64,000 nucleotides of DNA, taken from positions 40,942,523 to 41,006,522 of the forward strand of contig OX359273.1 in the NCBI GenBank assembly GCA_947179155.2. Reading direction: 5' to 3'. This stretch comes from Hedera helix. Lineage: Eukaryota; Streptophyta; Magnoliopsida; Apiales; Araliaceae. The position numbers were made by a program, and so were the translations under genes. The notes under the pieces are model-generated. The model saw only the letters and a program-made list of their open reading frames with translations, did not search any database and was not told where the DNA came from. Below, in pieces: positions 47,954 to 60,700 of the stretch; positions within the stretch are counted from its first letter, which is position 1, and every line of letters starts with the position of its first letter.

Positions 47954-49232
47954 TTAAAACTTTCCCTTTTGTTCATTCAATGCATATTCATTCAATGCAT
48001 ATATACAATTTCATTCATCTTGTAATTGTAGAACTCTGCTACAGTTTACAACTCCAATGAAGCATATCCATGCATTTAAATCTCATTGTCCAGAGTGCTA
48101 TTGATGGTCAGAGGTATTCAAATCCCATATCAAGTAAAAGGTTTACCAGAAACTAAATTTTAAACGTGCCTGTCCACTAATATGTTATTCAACACTTTAT
48201 AGGCTAGCCATGATTCAGAAATTCCACAAAGATTTAAATATTTCTTCACAGTAGCCTTTTTTACAATTCTCTTTGGGGAATATCGATCTTGTAATCATCC
48301 TTTTTACCAAACAAGAGGGAGATAAATATACAAGAATAACTAGAGGAAAAAGAAAAGTAGATAAAAACCCCACTAATTGGTTTGCTAGAAAAACAAAAGG
48401 AAAAATTCAGAAGTATACAACTGTGACATACAGAAATCAAAATTTCACACAGAAAGGTACCTCACTAATATTCTCATATTGCAAGCTCAAACATGTATAT
48501 GTAGGGTACAGGTTGCTTTTTGGTGCATGTTTAAGCTATATTTCACATCTAGTTCCAGTCGCTGGGCAAAAAATTAGCTGTGTTATGATTGAGGCCCCTT
48601 TTTACCAGGTGATTTTTAAACTTGCTTTAGATCAATGGCTGAAGACCAATCTAAATCAGTTGGTACCACCTTCAGAGTTTTAAACGACTGAGTAGAGCAT
48701 GAATAAGAATTTAAAGTAAAATTTTCTTGGTAGCAAATTGCAATCACTTTCTAACTTTCCCCGAATGTTACTCTACAAGACTCTGTCTTGATCTGAATTA
48801 TCAAATGCATCTTCGTAAAGAAAATAGAAGATGATATTTTGAGTCCATCGCCTTGGAGCAAACAGATTGTTTGAGGAAAATCCATGACTAAAATTTTCAA
48901 CCAATTGGCAAAACATAAGGAAAAGAAAATATAAGATGAAATCTAATATTTTCATTGCGACATACATTGCACATCAGTATTCCAGCAATTTTAGTCCCTG
49001 CAAAGCATAAACATAGATATTCATATGCAAGTCCAATAAAATATTTAAATGATGAAGCCCATTGTCAAGATTCCATCCATAATGCACTTTTAGAATAACT
49101 TGATAAGAATGCATGATACTGATAATTGATGTAAGAGGACAAAAGTACTACAATGGCAATTACCAACAGGAAATATGGTACTCTTATAAGTTTCTTGAAT
49201 AAACCTCATTGTGAATTTCTTTTAAAAAAATT
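47954..49232. other. Spacer, no gene seen
   Basis: An open frame at 48273-48683 has no domain and begins in AT-rich DNA. Nothing else supported. Confidence 0.5.
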
Positions 49233-49781
49233 CTACTCAGCCTCGAGACATTTGTCCGTCAACTCGACCTGTACCAACTCAGCAGCTTCCCGCACTTTCC
49301 TTCTATCCCAAAACCCTGCCACTATGGTGCTCCACGTTATCTCATCAGGAATACATCCATCTAGCACCATCTCATCAACGATGCGAGCAGCTTTGTGCAG
49401 GTCTCCTTTCTTACTGAAACAATCAACAAGACGATCAAAAGTTTCAGCCTCAATAGAAATTCCCCTATTTCGCATCCTTAGATAGAGCTGAAAAGCTCGA
49501 TTTGGGCCGCTCTCAGTACAAAATCCTCCAACAACTGTATTATGTATCCTAGCATGAAGGCTCCAAGTTAATCGATTTGGCGAGATCCCCTCATCAAGGA
49601 AGTTTGCAGCTTCCTGGAACTTGCGAGCATTGCAAAAGCCATTGATGACTTTCCCATACAACCCTGCATCAAACGATGAGAGGCTGATTCTACCTGACAC
49701 TATCAAACGACTCATAAATAGCAAGGCAAAGCTCAAGCTCAAATATTGTGCGCGCGCGCTGCTCGGTGACTTCTGTTCCAA
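49233..49781 (-). pseudogene. PPR protein fragment (C-terminal repeats)
   Basis: The minus-strand frame carries about four pentatricopeptide-type motifs: LYGKVINGFCNARKFQEAAN, HNTVVGGFCTESGPNRAFQL, FDRLVDCFSKKGDLHKAARI and TWSTIVAGFWDRRKVREAAE, followed by LVQVELTDKCLEAE and a stop. P-type PPR proteins bind organellar RNA. Here no organelle transit peptide or earlier repeats are found upstream, and the frame opens without a convincing ATG (first in-frame Met at ~49715). I read it as the 3' end of a P-class PPR gene left as a fragment. A short functional protein cannot be excluded. Confidence 0.7.
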
Positions 49782-51298
49782 CTGTTTAGCCTGTAGTGTT
49801 CTTGTTTGTAAGATTTGCAGTTTAAAAACAGAACGTGGGAAGAAAAAGGGCCAATGGTTATATTGGGCCTAACACAATTTTTGGATTAAAACTTCATATG
49901 CAAGTACAACGTCCAAATATTATATCTATCTTAATTTATAAAATTAAAATTTATATTATGCCCTATTTTTTAATAATTTAGATAGATGTAATGTTTAATT
50001 TTGTATTTAAATTTTGTGTTCCTATACTATTTAATTATGATTTTTAAGAACTTGTAAATATTTTTAAAGATTTTAAAATTTTGGTTATATACATTTAAAG
50101 AGTTTATAAAAGTTTAATAGTATTCAATTACAACTTTTGTAATGTCTTTAAAAGTTAGGTAATATTAAATTGAGACTTTTATAAAGCTTATAAAAGTATT
50201 TTAATATTCAAAAAATTATAGATTTTTATCAAATAGTGGAGTCTGACGGACTTTAGAACAAGAGCTATAAATATCAACTCATATCCAAAGTCTAGTCTCA
50301 TGTCCAAAGACTTCCAAATATTTGAGAAAGAAAGAAAATGAACATACATAACAAAACGCAAGAATTGAAAAAAAAGAACATTCTAATTTTTTACATACAT
50401 AAAAGTCTCCATAAGTCTTTGTAAAACCTATACAACGTATATACGTACAGGATATACCGACAATTATGTCTGCATTTTCAGTTTTTGCTTTTAAATGAAT
50501 GCCGTTGATGGGCTACTAATTACTGCATTAGCGATTATTAAAAAAATTCATGACTCTTTGAGACTTCATGGATACTGGATTTTGGTTATAGAGATAAATG
50601 TTCAATTGAAGCATTACAATTCGACGAGCTCAATACATAATTGTTCTAATTAAAATCATTCAGACTGAGTGCCAGATAATTTTCTGTTGTCTGATATTTG
50701 GCCGACTTGTTTTAGAACCTATTATCCCTGAGCTTAATTGTTTATAAAAAGTTATTGGGGAAATTGTTTTCCTTGGTAGTGGTGGATCGATTCATACTAG
50801 TGTGAATAAGCATGCCATTGCCATTAATGCACTTAATGGACCCATCCTTTTACCACCTATCGCACACTCGAATAACGGAAGAAGAGAATAAATATCCATT
50901 AATTAATTTGGGACTAACCCGATGAATCTGGTTAGAGTGTATTGCTATGAGTTTTGTACCCATGGCCAATGACCTTGGTTTGAGACCAGATTACTACTTT
51001 ACCTGTCTTGTCTAGATAATTCATAGTTAGAAGTGAAAATTGTATATATGCATTGAATGAACCATGTGTGTTCAATTATTCATACTTCATAATCCATCTT
51101 ATAATAATTAATAAGTAGAGAATTTTCGTATCAAAGACACAATGTAAGAGCGCCTCAGTGGTAAGTAATCGATGCTCCATTGTTAGCCTTGTCTCTGTTA
51201 TCCCACAAGATTTATGACATTAATATGTTGCAATTCAAATTGTTCTAATATATTCGCTTTCAACTCTTACTAATCACGCTTGTTAATATCAAGTTAAA
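49782..51298. other. AT-rich spacer with AAAGTCTTT-rich DNA
   Basis: 50,040-50,430 is dense in TTTAAAAGTCTTTA-like words, related to 52,040-52,210. No gene. Confidence 0.45.
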
Positions 51299-51505
51299 TT
51301 GGAAATCCGATATGGGAAGAGCAAAGGACGAATCCCTCCTCATCATCTACGTCACCCACTTCCCGGGCCTGGCATACGGCATCCTGATCCATTTGCTCCA
51401 GGGTTACGGCCTCCACATGATATGCTGCCTCCTCCAAAAGTTGTGGAACAGAAACTTGCTGCACAACATGCTGATATGCAGAAACTTGCAACTGAAAACT
51501 GGTGA
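51299..51505 (+). pseudogene. FLX-like (FLC expressor family) N-terminal fragment
   Basis: The frame encodes KGRIPPHHLRHPLPGPG, then PHDMLPPPKVVEQKL and AAQHADMQKLATEN, the N-terminus of FLX-LIKE coiled-coil proteins (FLL1/FLL2 group, scaffolds acting with FRIGIDA-type complexes). It stops at TGA directly after ATEN, where the family continues with QRLAATH and several hundred residues of coiled coil. The natural ATG (51311) is out of frame by one base with the rest. Only the first part of exon 1 survives, isolated in AT-rich repeat DNA. Confidence 0.78.
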
Positions 51506-52829
51506 CTTGCTGCCTTCTATAGCTAAATTCATATTACAATGACCGGTAATAAGGGTAATGAGTTTTGAAATTGTTATATTTTTTGAATTATTATGAGTTT
51601 ATTTTGGTGATTACAAAGACGAGTGATTTTGGTACACACTAAATTAAGTTCAATTGTGAAAAAAAATTTGTAACTTGCTGGCAATTTACTCACATGTACG
51701 AAGTTTTACAACTTTTGATTATATAAATTTTCATTGTGATAGTATTTTATGAAAACGGAGTTTGGTATTCCTACTGAAAAACGTGTGTATATACATAAAG
51801 TATATATAATCTAATGATATATATAATGAAAAGTGAGCTTAATTTTGATGTTGTTGCGTTTGTAGCTTCTAAAATTTTATTGGTATTCGAGTATTTAAAT
51901 ATATCATGAAATTAGTAGAATAATATGAAGGCTTTCAACATATATAAAATTTCATGTCACAAGAATTCAATGAAATAATGAGATTTTCTCTAGTTCACAT
52001 GAGCTAATTAACAATTAATATAAGCTGCAAGATATATTAGAAGTATACAAAAGTCTATCAAAGTCTTGGTAAAACATCTATAAAATTTGTCACTTATTTT
52101 ATGAAATCTTTAAAAGTCATTTTTAAAAAGTATTTAAAAGTTATTAAAATCCACAAATTCTATCAAAGTCTGTCACTTAAAAAAAGTCTTTAAAATTTTT
52201 AATTTAATACACCCTTCTTATTCTTGGATTAAAACTTCAAACTTCATAGACTTATCCTTGTAACATATGGGTAGGTTGATCTTGGTCGAATTTGTTTATG
52301 AGAATAAATTATATAAAGATGACCATAAAAATTTGTATTTTATACCATTTTAATAGCAACATGTTATATATATAATTTTAAAAAATTAAGGGATTTGAAT
52401 TGTAATAACAGATTGTGTAATTATTATTATTATAAAGTTGTTTAATTAATCATATACTTGATTTGAAATTATTTTCTCCTAAATTACCTATATATTTATG
52501 TTTAGAATTTATTTATGTACACATTCAAATTATACATCTAAAAATGCACACAACTGTAAAATAGTAGTACAAGAGAAGAGAGAATGTTACAAGGAGAACA
52601 AAGAGAAATATTTTATTATTATTTTACCTTTGTGTGTTTTTGAATGTACATTTTAGATATCTACATAGACATACTCTTCTATGTCTACGTGGACATACTT
52701 TTCTGCTAGATAATATAAAATATTAGTTTTACATATAATTTTTATATAATTTATTCTCATTGTTGATGATAAAATTAACAATTTTACTAATTTCTTACAA
52801 CAATAATAAGTTTATTACTTTATTTTTTG
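51506..52829. other. AT-rich spacer, no gene seen
   Basis: 52,040-52,210 carries the same AAAGTCTTTAAAA-type DNA found left of the FLX fragment. Near 52,660 a short CATACT(C/T)TTCT phrase duplicates. No ORF. Confidence 0.45.
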
Positions 52830-53960
52830 TTGCACCCATAATATCCCTATTCAGGAATTCACCAACTCATTTGGGAGACGATAAAAAATATGCATACCAT
52901 TAACTCCTGTCGCTCGTTTGGCCAAAAAGTTTACACAATAATTCTCTTCTCGCCAACAATGCATCAAGGTACAATACCAATCCTTGTTTATCAGCTCACA
53001 AATCCTCCAAAATTAGCAAGAAATGTAGGTTCTCAAAAGACGCAATAACAATTAACGAAAGGATTACTCGTGAATCAGATTCACACTCCACTTTTTAATA
53101 CCCTTCCTTCTAAACAAGTTTTAAACCACGCTAAATAGCCTCATAACTCCGCGATAGTATTGGAACTAATACCAATATTAATCATAACATCAACCCGACA
53201 ATAATTAAGAGTATATCTAATAAGACTTTTAGCTCCAGCTCGACCCGAATTATTTTGTGAACCCCCATTTATATATATTTTTTACCTATTCATCAGCTAG
53301 CATTCTCCACGAAATAAAATGCAACTTTTTCGAGCTCCCCACTCGAAGATGAACCTTACTAAATTCATCAACTCAGAAAAAAATCAAAGAGACAACATTA
53401 GTAGGAATCTTTGCTAAATGCCTGGGAGCTAGTTGGTTCTTATAATACCGCAAGACATTAATCGTCTCTCTAAAGACTAAACTCTGGTCTAAAGTAATAT
53501 CAGTCGTTATATTCTTAGCGGTTAAATTCTATGTTATCTATTCAGATACCGTTAAAGTAATAAATTGATAATAAACAATTGAGTGAACTAATGTTTTCCA
53601 AACAGCCAAAACCCAACTACACTCCCTAATAGCATGACTGGTAGTTTTCGATTCCTACAAACAAATAGGACACAAATTACACGCCAAGATATCCGGCTTC
53701 CATTTAGCAACATTTATTAAAACCTTGTCCATCTTCACCAACCACAATAATGTATTCCTCCCTCCAATTCGGCCCTTTTAATTTCCAAATTTGTTCCCAG
53801 CCCCTTATCAGCATTCTGTAGCTCCGGGATTGAGGAATAATAGGCTGATTTAGTAGAGAATTTGCCATTAGAGGTGTGCCCCCAAATTATTTCTACAAGC
53901 TAATTAGTAGTAATGCGATGCCAGTTTCTGATCTGCACCCAAATTAACTCGGGCATTCAA
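52830..53960 (-). pseudogene. LINE (non-LTR) relic: zinc-binding RT region and RNase H
   Basis: Minus-strand translation, across stops and frame changes, shows in order: a GKFSTKSAY block and a WEQIWKLKGP block (after reverse transcriptase), CPICL with HAIRECSWVLAVWK (the zf-RVT finger, near 53,600-53,700), then an RNase H-like stretch (GAGAKSLIRYTLNYC, SNTIAELWGYLAWF, ESDSRVIL) and its tail (EYCVNFLAKRA) near 52,900-53,240. This order is that of plant L1-type LINE ORF2 or its derived gene fragments. The reverse transcriptase core is missing and no poly(A) tail or target duplication was identified. Confidence 0.7.
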
Positions 53961-54781
53961 GGCCAGTTCCAAGCAGCCCAAACTTAACAAATGAAGGCCC
54001 AGATAAGAGAAGGAGAATTAGAGAGAGAAAGTGGAGCCCACTAAAACAGAAACCGCAATTCACAACCCGATCGCCGTACCGAACGATTGATTCAAACAAA
54101 AGATTACAAGTCATTGAACCCAAAAAACCCAGAAAATCAAATGGACCACTCGAAACAAAAAGAACAAAAGAAACCAAATAAACTAGTAGTAAATAAAATA
54201 AAAAATAAAAATAGAACAAAAACACAAACACAAAAAAAAGTTTATACATACAGATATAGCTACATACACGTACAATATACATACATGAATGAATGAGTAA
54301 TTTCCTTTTTAACTCGATCAAATTCGTTGTTAAAATAACGTTTCCCAACACAAAATTCAATAGAAAGAATCAACCCAAATAAAAATTAAAAATTAAAACA
54401 ATGGGAATTGTAGTCAGAACCAAGAGCGACAGTAGTAGTTCTTGTTATTTTGTTCCTTGTTATAATTTCTTCACTTTCCTATCAACAGCAACAATAATCT
54501 TTTCCTATTATTCGCTTGTTTTCTTCTCTCTTAATTCTTTCTCTCTCTATTCCCATTTTCTTTTAGTGTATTTATTTTTGTCATTTGATGTTGATTCGCC
54601 TAATTTGACCACAATTTCTCCTCCTCCTATTCATATCTTCGTTTTCACGACAGATGTAGAGGGAGAGTTTATATTTTTTTCGTGTTTGTTGGAAGCCCTA
54701 TTTTTTTTTTTTGTTGTCAATTTTTGATTTCTAGTGTTCGAAGAAGGGTTTTTGATTGATTGGTTAATCGATTGATCTTCA
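53961..54781 (+). promoter_or_regulatory. Promoter and 5' leader region of the RLT gene
   Basis: AT-rich upstream DNA changes near 54,400 into CT-rich leader-like sequence (TCTCTCTTAATTC, CTCCTCCTCC) ending at the ATG at 54782. A TATATA is not obvious. Open frames in both directions here carry no domain. Confidence 0.4.
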
Positions 54782-57700
54782 ATGGAGGCTGGTTCGGAAG
54801 GAGAGAGCAATAAAAATAACAATAGCAGCCCAACTGAGGGCTCAAAGAAACCCAAACGCCAGATGAAAACTCCTTTTCAATTGGAAACCCTAGAGAGAAT
54901 CTATGCTGGTATGTTAATTCTACATGCAAACTCTTTGATTTGATTATTTGTATGTTTGTAACTTTGAGTATATATGGTTTTGATTAATCTATATGTTTGT
55001 GTAGTGTTATTATATATGTATTTTGCTGTATATTTGAGGTTTGGCTAATGTGGTTTTGCGTTTGATGGTTGAATAGCGGAGATGTATCCCTCTGAGGCCA
55101 CAAGGGCTGAGCTTTCGGAGAAATTGGGGTTATCAGACCGGCAACTGCAGATGTGGTTTTGCCACAGAAGGTTGAAGGATAAGAAGGAGGGGGCTTGGAA
55201 GAAGCAGGTAGCAGCTCCGGTGGAAAGGAAGGGGTTATTTGGATCTTCTAGGGATGAATTAAAGGTGGCCGAGCCGGGTAGTGATGGTGGGTCAGGGTCT
55301 CTGTCTAGATCTAGGTCAGGATCAGGGTCAGGACCAGAGTCAGATTCGAGTCAGTTTGATGATGATTTGCCATTGATGAGGTGCTATGAGTTGTCGCCAC
55401 GGGATGTAATGGAGCGCAGAGTGATCTCTTGTGTGGAGGCGCAGTTGGGGGGGCCGTTGAGGGAAGATGGGCCAATCGTTGGAATGCACTTTGATGAACT
55501 GCCTCCTGGTGCATTTGGGGAGCCTATAGGTACAATGTGTGTTTTATTGGTGGTAAACTGGTAATGTTGTATCTGCATATATATATGTTTATTGTTTTCA
55601 TTGTTGAGAAAGTTAGATGCTTTATATACATATTTACTGGAATATACAATACAAACAAAGAATTCCACAGTCCGTGCAATTTATTTTTTCTAGTTACTCG
55701 ATAGTGTTTTTCTTCCCAATATTTTTTTTTCCTTCTTTCAATGGATTAGATAATGGCTAATGCACTACTATTTAAGCTATTTGAAGTGCTTGTTGGACTA
55801 AGCATGTGCATATCAAATACCAAGTAGTGTTTGGACCATCAGTCGCACACATGTATTTTGATTCTTTGCAATTGCTTCATCAGAGTGGGGCATCTTTGCA
55901 TTTTAGAACTGTTATCGAATAGTACATTCAAAGAAAACATGATTTCAAATTTGTGTCATATAATCTCTTGTTAGTTATAGGTTGCAGCAGCAGAACATCA
56001 CTTCAATTCTGTGGACAGCTTCATTCAGTAGAGCCCTTTAGTAATTTGCAGCACCATTTAATTTTCAAAGAATCGATAAGTATTAGCAAATGTATTCTAA
56101 AATGAGTGTAGATGAAAAAAAATGATAGTTTACCAATTGAAGTGAATAGTTTCTAAATGTAATAGATAAATGGCAATATGCTATATAGAATCATAGATGA
56201 TATATATCATCTCTACTAAAGTCTAATTCTGAAATAATTAGATAATTGTTTTAGGCCAAGGCTGACAAGTTTCAATATTCTAAACCATTTTAAAGCTTAA
56301 TTGTCAAAGACATTGGAAATTTGACCAAAAAACATAATCAGTACGAATTATACAATAACCTAATAAAGTAGGATTTTTCTTATTCACCTTTAAATAAGGT
56401 GAAGCAAGATAAACAGAGGTTGTAAGTCCCTCCTAAGTTGGCAATATTCTCTTCATGTGTCTTTCTACAACTCTCTTGTTGACTTGTGAGGTCAGTGATG
56501 TGGGTTGGTGATTGAAAATGGAAGCTATGAACAAATATAGAAGATGGATTTGTTTTAACTTTATCCTTCCTTTTTGCTGAGGGTCGCCTTACAAATTCTT
56601 TCCCTTTTCTGTTGTTATGTATGCTGACCTCATAATTTATCAGCTATCATTAACTACTTCCTGCTGTTGCTTGGAATATAGTAACTGCATTATTTGTTAT
56701 TGAGATGTTTACTTTTTGAATTGGATTATTTGTTTAAAAAATTGTTATTGCTTGTGCAGCAGTGACGACAGAGCATTGGGGACTATCTGGAAATTCTTAT
56801 GATGTCAAGATAGCTGAGAGATCTAAACCCAAGAAAATCAAGGTTGGTTTCTAATTTCTTTATACAGAATGTTTCCTTCTCATATCTTGTGGCATTTTAC
56901 TTGTCGATGAGTGGAAATATTCAAAAATTTCATATGGACCTATTAGCAACTTGGTATTGCATTCATTAAAGTATTTTTAGGAGTATCAAGTCAACAGAAT
57001 GCCAAAGCAACATTGCATTTACTCTTTTCATGTTCTGTCAACAAATTGTACAAGGGATTAATGTAGAGTGTAGAAGCTTTCTAACTAGCCATTATATGCA
57101 AAAACTTAAAAATAGAGAGGGCTCTGTTCCTTTCTTCCCAATTTATCTATATTTGTTTTTCTGGAATTCAAAATTTTCCTCATTATTTGCTAATGCATTG
57201 TCATACTTTAAAGTAACAATGTTTGTCGAAAATGTAGAATTGTGTGTGCTTGGATTACTTGGAATCTTGGATAAATGCTTGAAGTTACGACTCTTCTAAT
57301 CTTTCAGGCTGCAATTAGGAGTCTCTGTGAACCTGCTGAGCCCAGTTCCAGAGCTGATGCATATGGAAGTCCATCTCACTTCTATGATTTGCCTGTTGAT
57401 GGAACCAGTGTGAAAAGATCACCATTCATGCAAGGAAATGGACAATTGTCTTGGGCATATGGTGCTCAATTACAGGTATCCAGGGTTAGTCCATTATCTC
57501 ACCAAGGAAAGGAGGAGCAGCTTTCATCACCTCCAAAGGACAATGACTGTATTCCAAATACTGAAGATGTTTTCCAAATAGGAAGGAAACGAAAGGTATT
57601 CAGATGTAATACAGAGTTTTATATTTATGCAGTTCCCCCAGAAAAATTTAGTATTTTCATGTTTAATAATTAATACTTAGTTATCTGTTACAGAATGATG

Positions 57701-60700
57701 AAGGTAGAACGGAAAGGGAAATTGCCCATGAAAAAAGGATTCGCAAGGAGCTTGAGAAACATGATCTTCTAAGGCGAAAGGTTTGGTCTTGCAGTTGCAT
57801 AATCTGAAACTTGAAACTGTCCAATGAAGGAATTATTTTATTGTATATTGATCTTTTCATACAGAGGGAAGAGCAAATGAGGAAAGAAATGGAGAAGCAA
57901 GACCGTGAAAGGAGGAAAGAAGAAGAGCGGATGTTGCGAGAAAAGCAGCGGAGAGAGGAGAAATATCAGCGCGAGGAAAAACGTGAAATTGAACGGCGGG
58001 AGAAGTTTATGCAGAAGGAGCTTTTGAAAGTAGGTTTAGATCCTAAAGATTCAAATTTTATTGAGTTGCTTACTTCACAGCATAAAGTGAGATGCACCCC
58101 CCTCCCCCCCCTAGAACCCCAAATTTTCTCTGATACTCTTTTTCCTTTTGTTTTATTTTCTTTTTCTATTGTGAAGGCTGAGAGAATGAAACAAAAGGAA
58201 GAGCTTCGTAGAGAGAAGGATGCAGCAAGACAAAAAGTTGCTATGGAGAGGGCAGCACTACGTAGAATTGCCAAAGAATCATTGGAGCTAATTGAGGATG
58301 AGCGTCTGGAACTGATGGAATTGGCTGCCTTTAGCAAAGGATTACCTTCAATAATATCTCTTGACTATGAAAGTTTGCAGAACCTTGAGTTGTTCAGAGG
58401 TAGGTCTTAGTTGACATATTCTCATAGGTAAATATGTGTTGATCTGTTTATGCATGTTGAGTAAACAATTGTTTAAGCAAGCCGTTTATTGAACATCTTA
58501 TCACATTTCATATCTTTTCATTTCATTTGTGTCTTGTTGTCTGCTGTTGTTTATTGTATATTTTTTCACCAACTGAACAAAACTTTTTGTGGTGTAGATT
58601 CTTTATGTGCATTCCCTCCCAAGACTGTGCAACTGAAAAGGCCATTCTCGATTGAACCCTGGATGGATTCAGAGGACAATATTGGGAACCTTCTCATGGT
58701 ATATGCCCATGACCATTTTTCTGCATCTTTTCTTTTTTGAAGAAAGTGGGACCATCTGGGAAAGCTTAGAGAAGAGATAATATTGTACATGGGATCTTAA
58801 TGGTCATCCTTATCCACTAACTGTAATTATTGATACAAGGAAGAATTGCTTCTTTTTTTTGTGCATAAAAACAGCTTTCTTTAGTAAATAATGCCAATCT
58901 TTTTTCTGTGTTTGTGGTAAGCTGGTAATGATCCATAGAATAAAATTATGAGTTAGTTGAATAATGTCCTTGTGGCTGCTGGATTGTTATGCATGTGCAT
59001 GTTCATGTTCTTATTTGGCTGTGAATTCTCTTCACAATCAGCAAGAATAATTATATTTGCATATAGACAGCTTTCTTTTAGTTCATTAAATGGCAATTTA
59101 CTGTCTTGTGATAAGATGTCTCTGTTGATGTTGGCTTCTTATATATATATATGTTCAAGTCCTTCTTGCTATGGGTTCTTCTAGTATTGTACAATCTATT
59201 AATGCATGTATCCTGGAAAAATTAATGTGTTCCTTAACATTATGTGTTCAACTGTTTGTTATTAGTATTATATATATTATCAAAAATATTGCACAAGTAT
59301 TATGATTTGGCTTATCAAGCTGCTTTAAACTAAAAGAATATCAGTCGGTTGGACATATGGTGTATCTACACGTGTATGTTAAGTTGGTAACATGTTACTA
59401 CTGTTTGATCTCTCTGTGCCATCTCTCTGTTTCTATGTATCTCCCTTTTTTTTTAAAAATATATAAAATTGATTCTATAACTTTAGATGTGATTACTGTG
59501 TGCAGTTTTTTGGCTGTCTTATTTATAGAAAATATATGTTTATTTTATGAAGATGACGTTATGCTGGTCTCTTCAGGTTTGGAGATTCTGCATCACATTT
59601 TCTGATGTTCTTGGGCTTTGGCCCTTTACACTTGATGAGTTTGTTCAAGCTTTTCATGATCATGTGAGTATTCTGTCAGTGTTTGGCTTTCTTTTATCTT
59701 GAAAATCTATATGAAATTCTGCATATGGGATTATTTTTTTTCCAATATTCTGTTTTCACATTGCTACATATATACTTTGCTTACTACTTCAGGATTCAAG
59801 GTTGTTGGCTGAGATACACATTGCTCTTCTAAAATTGATTATAAAAGATATTGAAGAGGGTGCAAGGACACCATGCAGTGGTTCAGGAACAAATCAATAT
59901 ACAGTTGCTAATCCTGAAGGTGGACATCCTCAGATTGTTGAGGGGGTAGGGTAATCTGTACTCAAGCTACTTCCAGCAAATTTGTCCATAGCTCGCGGCA
60001 TGATGCTATATTCTTCGTTGTACACCTGACCTAATGTTTCATTCTATATCAGGCATTTTTGTGGGGTTTTGACATACGCAACTGGCAGAACCACTTGAAT
60101 CCATTGACATGGCCTGAAATATTGCGGCAATTTGCACTATCTGCAGGATTTGGGCCACAACTGAGGAAAGAGAGAACAGAACGGGCACGCTTACGTGATA
60201 ATAATGAGGTGCCTTTTGCTGTTTCCCCCCTTATATGTCACCTTATGTTAGACTAACATAAAATAGCGTTTAATTATTTAAGGTTACCAAGTAAATTTCT
60301 CTGATTGAATTTGTATATAGGTTCTACATACATTTGAATTTTCTTATGAGGTAGTACAAAGTATTCATTGTTCAGATACCTTTAAAGGCTTATGTTTGTC
60401 CATGCTGGATACACCTCAGTGTATAAATTACAGGAAGTAGGACTATATACGTTTCTGAGGATAGTTGAACTGATCATTGACTATTAAACTTGATCATTCT
60501 TTACAAGGAAATAACTATTTCTATCAGTAGTTCCTCACCAGGAGAAGGTTTTACATGAATTATTACAAGTTAATGCCTCATAGTTTAACTTCTTTATTAG
60601 TTTTCAAGAGGAACATTGTCTGGCCCCATGTTGATAAGGTATATGATTATGGGTTTGGAAGGACTGTTTTTATAAGTAGGTAGACTTGTTTTTCTGTGAT

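Noticed and set aside
48273..48683. 136-residue plus-strand frame
   Set aside because: Basic low-complexity start and no recognisable family; no promoter or intron context.
51131..51200. tRNA-like phrase (GAGCGCCTCAGTGGTAAGTA)
   Set aside because: A D-arm-like word only; no T-arm GGTTCGANTCC or acceptor stem pairing within 100 bp.
54087..54727. Open frames on both strands upstream of RLT1
   Set aside because: Phe/Leu/Ser-rich or Lys/Asn-rich translations of CT- or A-rich leader DNA, without domains.
57275..57307. Upstream in-frame extension of RLT exon 4
   Set aside because: The stretch before 57308 is intronic; the acceptor CTTTCAG and phase with exon 3 fix the exon start.
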